Assembly (NCBI RefSeq): GCF_022605725.1
Contig: NC_065547.1
Span: forward strand, 15,851,167 to 15,915,166
Origin: Anthonomus grandis grandis
Lineage: Eukaryota > Arthropoda > Insecta > Coleoptera > Curculionidae
Length of the DNA stretch: 64,000 bases
Direction of reading: 5' to 3'
Made by a program: the position numbers and the translations under genes. Below the pieces are notes generated by a model. It did no database searches, was not told where the DNA came from, and saw only the letters and a list, made by a program, of their open reading frames with translations. Below, piece after piece: positions 1 to 10,845 of this stretch. The stretch's first letter is position 1; each line of letters starts with the position of its first letter.

Positions 1-530
1 GTTATTAAATGAAAAAATTGCATTTCTGTCCGTGCCTACAGTAGTGCCATCTGCAGGCAAGGAAGAAAAAAAACCAAATAGGAAAAAAAAGACCAAACCA
101 ATAGTAACTCAAAAAACACGGCGCCACCTAACAACCGGGACAAGAACACTAGTAAACAGATAAATACCTCGGCCGATGCGCATAGTAGGCCGATATCGCT
201 AACTAGAAAGAGCACTATAACCTCATAAACAAACCAAAACAAAACAACAAATTATAAAATCCAACAACAAAGGCTCTGTGATAAATAGATCAGAAATATC
301 ACTAATGTGAGGAAGATGTGATAAAATATCTTAAGCCCCAAGAATCCAGAGAATTTGAAATCCACAAAATTAGCCTCTAAATATCTAGCCGACTATGTCT
401 CGTTGTGTGAATGTAATTTAAATAGTATTATGGATTTCACACATTGGGCAGAAGGTACAAGAATCAATAAGTTTTTTCACGTGCGGCAGAGATTCTAAAA
501 AGCAACATAAGTGTAGAGACTGTTTATAAT
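1..530 (+). other. unassigned sequence, possible LINE 5' region
   Basis: No intact gene is seen. The first 200 bases read, in one broken plus frame, as a Lys-rich basic stretch that could be the remains of a LINE first ORF, because LINE A's endonuclease follows. This is a guess. The long hydrophobic minus-strand ORF over 36-242 is the shadow of that stretch. Confidence 0.2.
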
Positions 531-539
531 TTTATATTA

Positions 540-1613
540 TTATAGCCAATAAAGTTGACCAATTATCATTACTTATAAATGATAGGAAATTTGATTGAGT
601 AATTTTGATTTGAGTAAGCATTGGTGTTTGGATGAGAGTTTGATTCACATGTGATGTTAATTTCACACTTTCTAGGTCTATTATTGTGCATGGGGATGTC
701 TGCTTGTACGCCCGAGAGGGAGTGGGAGGCAAACCCTTGGATGTTGGGAAGTACTGTAAAGTTCTGGATGCAGAGTTTTGTGGAATGGAGCTGTGCCGAG
801 ACTTTTTGATAATACGTGTATACAGGTCCTCAATGTATGGAATTTTTAGTACATTCTTCGAGGAATGTTGAAGCTTTATCTTTCAGATCATGATGGTCAA
901 ATAATGTATCTTAATCAATCTAAGCAAAACATAAACAAAAAGAATGTTTGCTTTAGTAGGCAAATAACCTAAAAAGGTCTTTGTAGACTAAAAAATGAGC
1001 TGTCCATGACTGACGAGTTCATATTATGACTCTCAAAGTGTTGATTATCTATCAGATTTTTTTCTTGATTTGTCTAAAGAAAAAATTGAAGTTATTTTTC
1101 CCATAAAAAAACAACAAACATATTCAAAAAATACGGCGAAATGGTTTGACGCTGATTTGAAATATAAAAGAGAGAGGCTATCAGAGATTAAGCTATTTAG
1201 TGACAAGTCACAAAATATAAAATTTAAAAACTTCTATAAGATATTACAAAAAGAAAAAGACTATCCTAACACTCATATAAAATTAGCTAAAAAAAATTAC
1301 TATAGTAATATGATAAATAAATTTGACAACAAAATAAAATGTACTTGACAGATAGTAAATAAGGAAAGGAACTAAACTAAATCCAGCACAAATCGAAACT
1401 GTTCTGTTAGCCCTGATGAATTTAACTCCTTTTTTGTATCTGTTGCATCAGGTCTTGTCAGTGATCTCAATGTCAACAAGGATCCACAAATTGAAATACT
1501 AAATAACATACCCATGTCCGACAAAACCTTCTTTTTAGAGCCAGTAATAGAGGATGATGTTCGTCTAGGTATAGATTGTATGAAATTAACTCATTCCATG
1601 GACGTCTATAATA
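540..1613 (+). pseudogene. LINE A endonuclease remnant and linker
   Basis: Broken plus-strand reading frames resemble an APE-type LINE endonuclease: VHGDVCLYAREGVGGKP, then a LIIRVYRSSMYG string like the YRSP motif of the family, then a degenerate SDH around 880. From 1070 to 1348 an open stretch (AKWFDADLKYKRERL ... FKNFYKILQKEKDYPNTHIK) is the basic linker between endonuclease and RT. It continues past a stop as SPDEFNSFFVSVASGLVSDL up to the insertion point. In life this protein nicks the target DNA to prime reverse transcription; this copy cannot. Confidence 0.68.
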
Positions 1614-1797
1614 CAGGGTGTCTCACGACGAATAGACGCGATCGATATCTCGGAAACTAATTTTTCAAAAATTGTGAAAATTTGGCAACATGGCAAAGTC
1701 GATGGGGGCTACACAACTAAAATATTTTGACAGTTGTGACATTTCCGGTTATACCGGAAGTAGGTGTCAACTTCGTTATTTTAAATGGAACACCCTG
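1614..1797. repeat. 184 bp MITE unit, left copy
   Basis: This unit starts CAGGGTGTCTC and ends GGAACACCCTG, with TA on both sides. The same unit occurs inverted at 2946-3129. Each is a complete small mariner-type MITE in its own right, so the foldback may have grown by inverted duplication. Confidence 0.65.
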
Positions 1798-2041
1798 TAT
1801 ATTTTTACATTTTTTGCTTTTACGTGAAATTCTAAGTATATTTTGTGTATAATGTCCTATACCTAAGTGTAACCGTTTTTGACATATTTTTAATTTCATG
1901 TGAAAAACTAGGTTTATAAGCCCTAACATAATTACCGATTACTCCCTTTTAGTAGCCTTTATTTATTGCTTAGTTTTGGTTTTATTTTAGAGGAAGGACC
2001 ACTTTAAAAGACTATTTTAATATTTGGCTAAAAAAAAGATA

Positions 2042-2700
2042 CAGGGTGGTCAAAAACTAGCATTAAAAATTAAAATGAAAAAATCATTAAAAGTCAATTT
2101 AAATGGAAACCCCCTATTTTTATAATTTTTTCATAAAGATAATTAAAAATAAGGATAACTTTGTATAAGGTTATCTAGTCCAAAAATTGATAGTTTCCGA
2201 AGTATTGGCAGTTTAAATTTGGCCTAATATTAAAAGCCGTATAGTAACACGACTCAAGGATTGTTGATTAGTTGGGCATGACGGTTGTCATAGTAACCGC
2301 TAGAAGCGGCAGTAAGACAATGGATTATATGCATTAAATTTATAAGTTACTTGCTATTTAAGTTTTCTTCGTAAAAGTGTAATTTAATTAAAAAGTGTAC
2401 ATTTCTGTTATAATCCATTATCTTACTGCCGCTTCTAGCGGTTACTATGATAACCGTCATGCCCAACTAATCAACAATCCTTAAGTCGTGTTACTATACG
2501 GCTTTTAATATTAGGCCAAATTTAAACTGCCAATACTTCGGAAACTATCAATTTTTGGACTAGATAACCTTATACAAAGTTATCCTTATTTTTAATTATC
2601 TTTATGAAAAAATTATAAAAATAGGGGGTTTCCATTTAAAAAAATTGACTTTTAATCATTTTTTCATTTTAATTTTTAATGCTAGTTTTTGACCATCCTG
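2042..2700. repeat. 659 bp inner foldback
   Basis: Ends CAGGGTGGTCAAAA and TTTTGACCATCCTG are flanked by TA on each side. The arms continue inwards to a central loop at about 2328-2410. It is centred in the larger palindrome. Confidence 0.65.
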
Positions 2701-2945
2701 TATCTTTTTTTTTAGTCAAATATTAAAATAGTTTTTTAAAGCGGTCCTTCCTCTAAAATAAAACCAAAATTAACTAATAAATAAAGGCTACTAAAAGGGA
2801 GTAATCGGTAATTATGTTAGGGCTTATAAACATAGTTTTTTACATGAAATTAAAAATATATCAAAAACGGTTACACTTAGGTATAGGACATTATACACAA
2901 AATATACTTAGAATTTCACGTAAAAGCCAAAAATGTAAAAATATA

Positions 2946-3129
2946 CAAGGTGTTCCATTTAAAATAACGAAGTTGACACCTACTTCCGGTATAACCGGAA
3001 ATGTCACAACTGTCAAAATATTTTAGTTGTGTAGCCCCCATCGACTGTGCCACGCTGCCAAATTTTCAAAATTTTTGAAAAACTAGTTTCCGAGATATCG
3101 ATCGCGTCTATTCGTCGTGAGACACCCTG
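2946..3129. repeat. 184 bp MITE unit, right copy (inverted)
   Basis: This is the inverted copy of 1614-1797, beginning CAAGGTGTTCC and ending GAGACACCCTG, with TA flanks at 2944-2945 and 3130-3131. Confidence 0.65.
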
Positions 3130-3131
3130 TA

Positions 3132-4527
3132 TAAACAGCAAAATCATAAAGTCTTGTAAAGCATTTCTTGTCAGACCACTGACATACCTTTTTAATTTGT
3201 GTATTTGCGCTGGAACCTTTCCAGACTCCTTCAAAAAAACAAAAGTTGGATCTTCAAAAAGGGGACCAGAACAATTGTAGTGATTATAGGCATATTTCAA
3301 TTATACCAGTTTTGGGTAAAATATTCGAAGTAATATTAAAAAACAGACTTATGAAATTTTTTGAAAACAATAAAATGCTGTATGAGGGACAATTTGGATT
3401 TAGAACTGGCAAATCTACTATTAAAGCAGTCCTAGATGTTGCGGCAGATGTGGTCGAGGGCCTCGAGGAGGGAAAACATGTTGGAATAACTTTGTGTGAC
3501 CTCAGTAAGCCGTTCGACTGCATCTCCCATGGCTTACTTTAGAAAAAATTGAACCGTTACGGTATAAAGGGTTGTCCTTGGAATTTGTTCGCATCTTATA
3601 TGTCAGGTCGCAAATGATATGTAGATTTTGTTGGAAAACAATCTGATTATAGTATAGTAAAGTAGCATTACTAGCGGATTGCCTTAAGGCCAATATTGGG
3701 GCCGTTGTTGTTCATCATATATGTGAATGATTTGTATAGTTTCATCTTTCCAGATAAATGCATGCATAATGCAGACGATACTGCACTAAAAAAGGAAAAC
3801 AAGGACCTAAATGCTCTGAAATCTGATAGCGAAAAAATATTAAAGACCGCTGAGTCCTGGTTTACAAACAATAACTTGACAGATTGAGTTGGCGCACACA
3901 CACATCTCTTTTGAAGAAAAAACTGTCCAGAGGTATCTTTGTAGTAAGAAATTTAAAAAATATTTTGGACATAATAACGTTAGTCGGTGCATATTATGTT
4001 ATTTTTGATTCTCACATGCGATATGGACTGCAACTTTGGGGCAACTCAGCTAAATCATTAGATATCTTTATATTGCAAAAAAAGGTGGTGAGAATAATAA
4101 ACGGGGCGGGCTACCGAGAGCATTGCAGACCACTTTTTATAGATTTAGGGATTTTAACTCTACCTTGCTTGTATATTTATCTCCAATTAAGCTTTATACA
4201 TAAAAATAAGTATAAATCCCACTCGGACTATCATCAGTATCCAACAACCTGCATCTGCGGCCACATAGGTATAGACTTAAATTGACAAGAAAGAATTCAC
4301 CAGATACTACATTATATAATACTTTACCAACGAATGTAAAAAACTTACCTTACTTACGAAAAAATTTAAAAAGACTGTCAAGCTTTATCTCACAGGAAAT
4401 GCCTTCTACTCTACTCGGGAGTACATGGGAGCGCTCAATAGGGGAGAAAAAGCGTTCGAACTATGACACCTTAAATATGTATATATATTTTTTCTCATCA
4501 TGTAGATCAGATCTATTTAAGTCTTGA
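3132..4527 (+). pseudogene. LINE A reverse transcriptase and C-terminal remnant
   Basis: The RT domain reads as NCSDYRHISIIPVLGKIFE, then MLYEGQFGFRTGKST, then GITLCDLSKPFDCISHGLL up to a stop near 3540. It then continues as LGPLLFIIYVNDLYSF and HNADDTALK. The usual YADD box is NADD, so the first residue is lost but both catalytic aspartates remain. From 3884 the C-terminal domain (MRYGLQLWGNSAKS, IFILQKKVVRIINGA, CRPLFIDLGILTLP) is open for 133 codons, then shifts frame to the tail at 4282-4527. Stops at about 3540, 3615 and 3665 and several frameshifts kill it. Confidence 0.8.
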
Positions 4528-5222
4528 TAAGTGTGAATCAGTAAAATAGTGTAAGTATAATGTAAAAAAAACATACAAGTCCGTCATGTATGTTTACTGA
4601 TAAGCACTGTGATTTGCGCATTTTTGACCTGCTACAATTGTATATTTTTTACAAAGTAGTCAAGTAAAGAATTTATTATTAATCTTGATGCACCAGCTTA
4701 GAACACTGACGACACTAGAATAAACACTGGCTTAATATAAATAAAAATTTTCGTTTGGGAATTATAGCCGTTTATATTTTTCAACATCAAACAATTCAAT
4801 AATTCTTTACCAACATTTTTCGTTTATAGCGGTTGGCAATTATCTGAAATCCGTTTAGATATTTATTATATATTATAGAAAAAAGTTTTCGAAAACTTTT
4901 TCATTTCTTTAACATGCGACTTTTTAATTAATTTTCACAAAAAAAATGACTTTGTAGAGGTTTGTAACCATTATAAATCGATTTATTAATTCATTGTTAA
5001 TATCTGAACAAAAAATTATTAAAATTCTTCTTATATCAAATCTATGCTAATTATATCGATTTAATAACAGCGGGCGGGGACTATAAATAGGTTGCTAGCA
5101 AACGACATATACTGCGCTCTCGACTTTGGTCGCTGGATACGAGCGGACGTTAGCCTTGCACACATTTAAAAAAGCCAGAAAAAAAACACAATTAGTTGAT
5201 TGGAAGAAAAATATATATTGTA
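4528..5222. other. gene-free AT-rich stretch
   Basis: No coding signal is seen. The last 150 bases (about 5070-5180) are GC-richer than the rest and hold a TATA-like box; the mariner-like element begins at 5223. Confidence 0.4.
5081..5090 (+). promoter_or_regulatory. TATA-box-like site
   Basis: CTATAAATAG follows a GC-rich GCGGGCGGGGA and precedes a GC-richer tract. It looks like a core promoter, perhaps of a decayed element, but no downstream transcript can be seen because the mariner-like element interrupts at 5221. Confidence 0.3.
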
Positions 5223-5966
5223 CAGGGCCAGATAAGAATGCAAAGTGCTGTATTTTGAAAACTATTCGTCGTAGAGACTTGCGGTAAAAAACTTTTTGAC
5301 AAAAGCGGCCAAGAGAATACCGTGGAAAATATTTTTAGATTTCCAAGATGGTCGCCAGGGGGCGTAACTAACGCCATATTAAACTTTTTAAGTGATTTTT
5401 CACTGAAATCTACTCAGTAAATGTTACGAAAAAATATATGCTTTTTAAAGCTCAGCTTTACTCGAGTAATTTTGGTTTAACACTTTGTGACGTATCTATT
5501 AAAATAAATAAAGTGGTGGGGGGCAATTCAATGTTTTTTTTTTTTAAATAAACAGCTGTAACTCCTAAACGACTGAACGGATTTTAACAAACTTGGTCTC
5601 GTTGGAGAAAACATTTATTGTTCCATCAAATCCGTCTTATTTATGATATGTCTAGTTCTTAGTAATGCCGCTAGAGCGCGTTTTTTGATCTAATAACAGA
5701 AAATTGCAAAATTCTCTAAAAAATTAAATGCAATAATATGACTTGTTTTTCATAAAAATATAGTGAAACGATAGCTAAATAGGGCAGTGAAAACCGTATC
5801 TCGATATCTTATTCATAGCCTGAAATATCGAAGAAAGAATATTTAGTTATCATATAATTTTAATAAGAGGATATTACACCGATATTTACTGTTATTTATT
5901 TGTATTTTTTTCAAGGTTCAATGATAAAATGTCTTAATTTAATAATTTTTAAATAATTAAAATATT

Positions 5967-6138
5967 TTTATAGGTATTTGCCAGCAAACACAGTAGAAAA
6001 TAAAGGTCTTATTTCACCAGAAATGAAATGATGATGCGATGATATTGTAATCGCGAAACCGGTCGTCATATTAAAAGGAATTTCTGGTGAAATAAGAACT
6101 TTATTTTCTACTGTGTTTGCTGGCAAATACCTATAAAA
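5967..6138. repeat. 172 bp hairpin MITE in the left arm
   Basis: TTTTATAGGTATTTGCCAGC at the left is repeated inverted as GCTGGCAAATACCTATAAAA at the right, and the arms pair inwards to a short loop near 6035-6055. It interrupts the left inverted repeat of the surrounding element, whose matching sequence resumes at about 6170. It is non-coding. Confidence 0.7.
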
Positions 6139-7413
6139 TACATCCCAGAACATGGAAACCATTCTCCAAACAATTAAAATATTCTTTGTTCAAAAAGTTA
6201 AAAAAAAACAGCGTATGGGCATAATAACAAAAATTACCGATTTTGAAATAAAACGAATGCCTTCTTAAATGCTCGAACTGTCTTCCATCAAACATAATGC
6301 ATTGTTGCAGCCGCTTATGCGTGGACATTACAGCAGCTTCAATATCTGCTCTTGACAGGCTGTAAATGGCTTCTTGTATTCGTATTTTCATGTCGTCTCT
6401 AGTTGTTGGTTGAATTTGGTAAACAATATCTTTCAACCGACCCCATAGGTAGAAGTCCAAACAGGTGAGGTTTGGGGATCGGGATGGCCAAGGAAATAGA
6501 CTTCCTCGCCCAATCCACCTCTGTTGAAATCTTAAATCTACATGTTCTCGCACATTTCTTGAGAAATGTGCTAGGCAACCGTTTAGTGTCTAGTTGCAAA
6601 AACATATTTCGTCGTAATTATGACGAAAAATAATATGACAGAGGTATATCTTCTAATAAAAGAGGCAATTGGTTCACCAGAAAATCAAGAAATACGGCAC
6701 CATTTAGTGGTTGATCAAAGAAATAGGGACCTATAATAGTTTTGCCCAGAATGCCACACCACACATTGAGACTCCAATGGCCTTGATGTTGGACCTCCCG
6801 CAACCAATAAGGATTGTTGTCATACCAATAATGCATATTATGCAAATTAATGTTTCCATAACTCCTAAAAGTGGCCTCGTCTGTCCAAAGAATTTCGGAA
6901 AAAATTCTCTATTTTCCCTAATGCTGCCCAACATCCAATGACAATAATCTGACCATCGGTCAAAGTCTCCATGATTCAAGGCTTGATGTAAAAACCATAT
7001 GATATGGGCGCAGTCTAAAAATTTAAAAGAAACACATTGCAGAATATGTACAGTAGTATTTTTTGTGACATAAAAATGTACCTGTGATCCTCCCAAAATG
7101 TTTAGAATAGTAGTATTTACGTGATATACCCAACGCGCGAGAGCAATGTCGTACTAACGTGGGGATTGAATTCCACGTATGCTAAGACATTAATAATATT
7201 GTCTTCCCTTGTTCTAGCCGAGTGTCTTCGCAACTGAGGTCGAAAGCTGCCAGTATTACGCAAATTTCGCACTAAACGCGGAAAAATTCTCGCATCGCGT
7301 AAACGCCGATTTGGATATCGAGCTCTGTATACCCTTTAAGCCAATGCCGCATTTTGAAGACATTTAAAATATACTGCAACCATATCGACAGCTTCATCAT
7401 TTGTAAAAGGCAT
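6131..7413 (-). pseudogene. mariner/Tc1-superfamily transposase (broken)
   Basis: The start at 7413 gives MPFTNDEAVDMVAVYF, then RARYPNRRLRDARIFPRL and STTLLSRVGYIT: the N-terminal helix-turn-helix (DUF4817-like) that binds the inverted repeats. The catalytic half follows in other frames: an NPYWLREVQHQGHWSLNVWC string, GKTIIGPYFFDQPLNG, then RWIGRGSLFPWPSRSPNLT and FYLWGRLKDIVYQ. The second catalytic Asp region (DGAPPH in relatives) is not recognisable. A stop at about codon 26 and at least three frameshifts inactivate it. Its family is the same as the relics at 29277-30170 and 58570-59566 but the copies are divergent. Confidence 0.8.
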
Positions 7414-8374
7414 TTTAATAGTTTTAACGTGTGCATTTAACATTTTATAACTTTACTTATGTGTGCAACAAACACAAATTGAACTGCCTAATTTTAATAT
7501 TTGTTGACAAGTTGATTTTAGGCATTTGTTTTTTCCTCCATGGTCTACTCTTCAATATTCTGCCTACCTTGCACTTGTATTTTATATGCATTGATTATTA
7601 TGCCACTACACGTTTTTTTTTTAATTTTTTGAACAAAGAATATTTTAATTATTTAAAAATTATTAAATTGGGACATTTTATCATTGAACGTTATAAAAAA
7701 GAAAAATAAATAACAATAAATATCGATGTAATATCGTCTTATTAAAATTATATAACTAAATATTCTTTCTTCGATATTTCAGGCTACGAATAAGATATCG
7801 AGATAGGGTTTTCACTGGCCTATTTAGCTATCATTTCACTAAATTTTTATGAAAAAAAAGTCATATTATTGCATTTAATTTTTTAGAGAATTTTGCGATT
7901 TTCTGTTAATAGATCAAAAAACGCGCTCTAGCGGCATTACTAAGAACTAGACATATCACAGATAAGACGGATGTGATGAAGCAATAAATGTTTTTTACCA
8001 CGAGACTATAAGTTTGTTAAAATCCGTTCAGTTGTTTAGGAGTTACAGCTCTTTATTAAAAAAAATATTGAATTATCCCCCACCACTTTATTTTAATAGA
8101 TACGTCACAAAGTGTTAAACAAAAATTACTCGAGTAGAGCTCAGCTTTAAAAAGCATATATTTTTTTGTAATATTTACTGGGTAGATTTCAGTGAAAAAT
8201 CACTTAAAAGGTTTAAGATGGCGGTTACGCCCCCTGGCGACCATCTTGGAAATCTAAAAATATTTTCCACGGTATTCTTTTGGCAACTTTAGTTATAAAT
8301 TTTTTTACCGCAAGTCTCTACGACGAATAGTTTCCAAAATACAGCACTTAGCATTCTTATCTGGCCACCCTGTA

Positions 8375-9081
8375 CGAAAAATTGGAAAATCGCTTTGACA
8401 TCAATGTCTGAGAGATGGTTAACTCAAACACCTCGCCTATGGTCTGCGTCACTTCATCTATAGTCATTCAATGTTCTAAGTGCAGCAGTTATCTTTTTGT
8501 TTCTCAAAATTTCAAAAATAATAAAAATTCAATTCTTTGAGTTATGCTTTTCTATTGTCTTTGTTATAAAATATTATTAGATACTTCACTACTTGTCACA
8601 TTTTTTGAGCACTAAATCTTGACTCAGATATTTTTTAGAGGAATATAATTTAGAATGTGTAATTATTTTCCTACGGTTTTTTAATAAATAGTTACGTGAA
8701 ATCTTTTTATTATCCCTTTAAATTGTGTAGTCAACAATTTTTCGTTAATAACACACAAATTTGAAAAATTAGCATTTAAACCCGGCACTGCATATATTCC
8801 TATAAGCGACATTGATCCAACACCAGATTAGCTCGACTAAACACCGTAACAGTGTCCCAGACAGCTTCATAAACGACGCCTCCTAATTCGGACATAAATC
8901 CAGTTGTGACTGTTTAAACAGCCCGACTCGTAATTACATTACATTACGTACATTATTAGGAATCGCTTGTTTAGGGCAGGTTTACCCTTAGACGAATATT
9001 ACTATTTTCACATGTAAATTAAATTTAAATTGGCAGTTTAAATTACAACTGACTCTGTAAAAAAATATCCAAGTGACTTAC
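8375..9081. other. DDX52 intron 6, no feature seen
   Basis: This is AT-rich intron sequence right of the mariner-like element and left of the DEAD-box exon. I looked on the minus strand for the next helicase exon and did not find one. Confidence 0.5.
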
Positions 9082-9285
9082 CTCTGTCCAACGGTAACCC
9101 TTATAAGCCCGGGCATATTATGGACGCACCATTTGGCAACCACGGGAGTATGGGTTGCACTAAACATGGCGATTTTGCGGTCATTATTGTTACAAGCTTC
9201 TAAAACTTGGTTCAGCTGATCGCGGAAACTGCGACTGCCGTCTTCGAACAGTTTGTCCGCCTCGTCTATAACCAACCATTGGACA
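9082..9285 (-). CDS. DDX52: DDX52 exon 6 (DEAD box and SAT)
   Basis: This 204 bp exon starts after a TTTTATAG acceptor, so its first base completes the split Asn codon left by exon 5. It encodes VQWLVIDEADKLFED, then KIAMFSATHTPVVAKWC and ...TVGQ. DEAD is motif II (Mg-ATP hydrolysis) and SAT is motif III (coupling ATP to unwinding). It ends in phase 2 at a GTAAGT donor. No following exon is found in the 9 kb to the left, so intron 6 exceeds 9 kb as well. Confidence 0.92.
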
Positions 9286-10156
9286 CTATAAAAGAAAACA
9301 TAATTGTGTAAATTTTTAATTAAGTTGGATACGCCGCATGACATGTCTGACAACTATCAGTTTCCCTAAAAGAGTGGTAGTCACATACAGGTTTTATTTT
9401 ATTACATTCTTATGTATTGTAACGATTTTGTAAACACCAAAAAAGCAGCTGATTCTCCATCATTTCGTAAGGACACAAGTGGTACATTGCACGACGTCTC
9501 GAGTATACAAGGAGCCGCATCGCCGATGGAAGTCAGTTGACAGTTCAGTGAAGTAAAGTTCGGAATCTTGGCGCGACATTTAAATAGATGTAAAAAAATA
9601 CAAAAATAAATATCTCTAGTAGTTATTGATCGTGTTTTCGTTGTGAAGTTAACGTAAGTAAATTAGTTGACTATTTTCAATAATTTTAATTCCCACCTGG
9701 AACGGAAAAAACGCTACAGTATTTAGGGTGTTTTTTTTTGTTTCTTCCATAAAAGTAATAATTAACAGTTAACATAATCAGATTGAGGCATTACCTGTGC
9801 ACTTTCTTTTGGAAAACCCGCAACAAAAGAAACCACTCGTTAAGTTATCTACATCCTTTACGCTGCACGTAACATTAGTTCCAGCACACACCGTAATACA
9901 TATAATCTGTTTTAGAGGCTCTTATCGGCCTCTCGACCGAGTTTTTCCTTGGAAAAAGGTCATTAAGCGCAACGATGCGTCTTTGTCTCTCTTAAACTGG
10001 GGAAACTTAAATTATATATTTAATAGTCCGGGAAACAAACAATTTGCGGAACGTTTTGAGTAAAAAACAAAACGTGGCAATGGTGCGTTTTCAATTACTC
10101 CAAGTATATTGGGCATGATCTTTTAATTATTAGCCAACTTGGTATTTCAATCCGAG
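9286..10156. other. intron 5 sequence with a GC-richer island
   Basis: No gene is recognised. About 9460-9660 is GC-richer than its surroundings and has a GTAAGTAA donor-like site at 9653, so it could be a decayed first exon or LTR leader on the plus strand. An 88-codon ORF at 9797 resembles nothing I know. The last bases (to 10156) are the left half of a repeat whose right half resumes at 19983. Confidence 0.35.
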
Positions 10157-10416
10157 AGTAATATCCATAAACCATACTAATACAGCTGATTAGTGCTGAG
10201 ACACCATAATGCCCTATACATAAAAAAATATTAATTATTAAAAAAAGTATTATTAATAATTAACATTAGATCCGTGTCAAAGCTAGTTGCTGTTCGGCTA
10301 ATATAATGTTCAATTTAAAGTTAAGTTTTAATTAATCACTTATACAGTGTGTGTAACCCTTTTCTAGAAAATAAAAGTTTTTTAAAAAGGAAGTTTGCCG
10401 GCTTGTGTATTTAATT
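10157..10416 (+). repeat. 5' LTR of the errantivirus-like element
   Basis: This 260 bp LTR begins AGTAATATCC and ends GTATTTAATT. It contains a TATA-poor AT-rich upstream part, a CAGTGTGTGTAACC tract, and an AATAAA signal (AAAATAAAAG) near 10370. Compared with the 3' copy it has extra bases around 10222-10245 and 10305. The primer-binding site should follow at 10417 (TGCGCTGCGAACAAG); the tRNA is not identified. Confidence 0.85.
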
Positions 10417-10845
10417 TGCGCTGCGAACAAGATAGGGCAGTTCTATTTTTTATCGTTTACCGTTGAATAGAAGTGATTTTTAAATCTTGATGACCTATAT
10501 CCGATCTGAAAAAACTCGTAGTGTACCAGTGAAAATTGCTTTAGTGTCTTAAGTGTCTCCGTCAGTACGAAGTGAAGTGCTCGTGGAAAAGAGACGGAAA
10601 AGCAGAGCTTTCACAAAGACCTACGAAAATCTCCGGTGTCCAGAGAAATTTGGTGGAGCCAAAAGTCCTGCCGTGCTGCTAGTGACTAAAGACCGAGACC
10701 ATCGACCGTGTTGCCGAGGATCTTCGAGTCGACATTTCCTGAGGCCAATCCAGAAATTTCGGAAGTACAACTTTATGGATTCCTTGATTGTACTGTAAGT
10801 AATTACTGAATTGCCATATTTTATGCTTTTATTTACTGCTATTTT

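Larger units (their letters stand above)
1614..3129. mobile_element. 1.5 kb foldback (palindromic) element with concentric mariner-type termini
   Basis: Two arms of about 710 bp (1614-2327 and about 2410-3129) are near-perfect inverted copies around a loop of about 85 bp. Termini are CAGGGTGTCTC...GAGACACCCTG flanked by a TA duplication (1612-1613 and 3130-3131), as for Tc1/mariner. Inside are two further sets of similar ends: each arm begins with a 184 bp unit that has its own CAGGGTGT...ACACCCTG ends, and a 659 bp palindrome (2042-2700) sits in the middle. It has no coding capacity; mirrored 70-codon ORFs (1717-1929 and 2814-3026) are the two arms of the palindrome and differ at 4 residues. 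It lies inside LINE A. Confidence 0.85.
530..4527 (+). mobile_element. LINE A: dead jockey/CR1-like non-LTR retrotransposon, split by a foldback element
   Basis: This is a degenerate ORF2 on the plus strand: endonuclease remnants (about 540-1000), the endonuclease-RT linker (1020-1613), reverse transcriptase (3132-3890) and the C-terminal tail (3884-4527). The copy is cut by the foldback element at 1614-3129. If that element and one TA are removed, the frame runs straight through (DVYN then INSKIIKSCKAFL), which proves the order of events. Many stops and frameshifts show an old insertion. The 3' end is not sharply visible; AT-rich sequence follows to about 4660. Confidence 0.8.
5223..8372 (-). 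mobile_element. mariner-like element with about 750 bp inverted repeats
   Basis: Ends CAGGGCCAGATAAGAATG and CATTCTTATCTGGCCACCCTG are flanked by TA (5221-5222, 8373-8374). The arms match from 5223 to about 5966 and from about 7612 to 8372 (for example CTCTAGCGGCATTACTAAGA occurs in one arm and its inverse in the other). The left end has lost three bases (CAGGG-CC versus CAGGGTGGCC). Between the arms is a broken minus-strand transposase. A 172 bp hairpin MITE sits in the left arm. Long repeats like these are unusual for the superfamily, whose ends are commonly tens of bases. Confidence 0.85.

Noticed and set aside
36..242. Hydrophobic 68-codon minus-strand ORF that looks like a membrane protein
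   Set aside because: It is the complement of a Lys-rich, A-rich stretch; poly-Lys codons read as Phe/Leu/Val on the other strand.
1717..3026. Two near-identical 70-codon ORFs on opposite strands (1717-1929 minus, 2814-3026 plus)
   Set aside because: They are the two arms of the foldback palindrome, so the match is structural. No known domain.
9797..10063. 88-codon plus-strand ORF
   Set aside because: No recognisable domain, no splice context, and chance length for the base composition.
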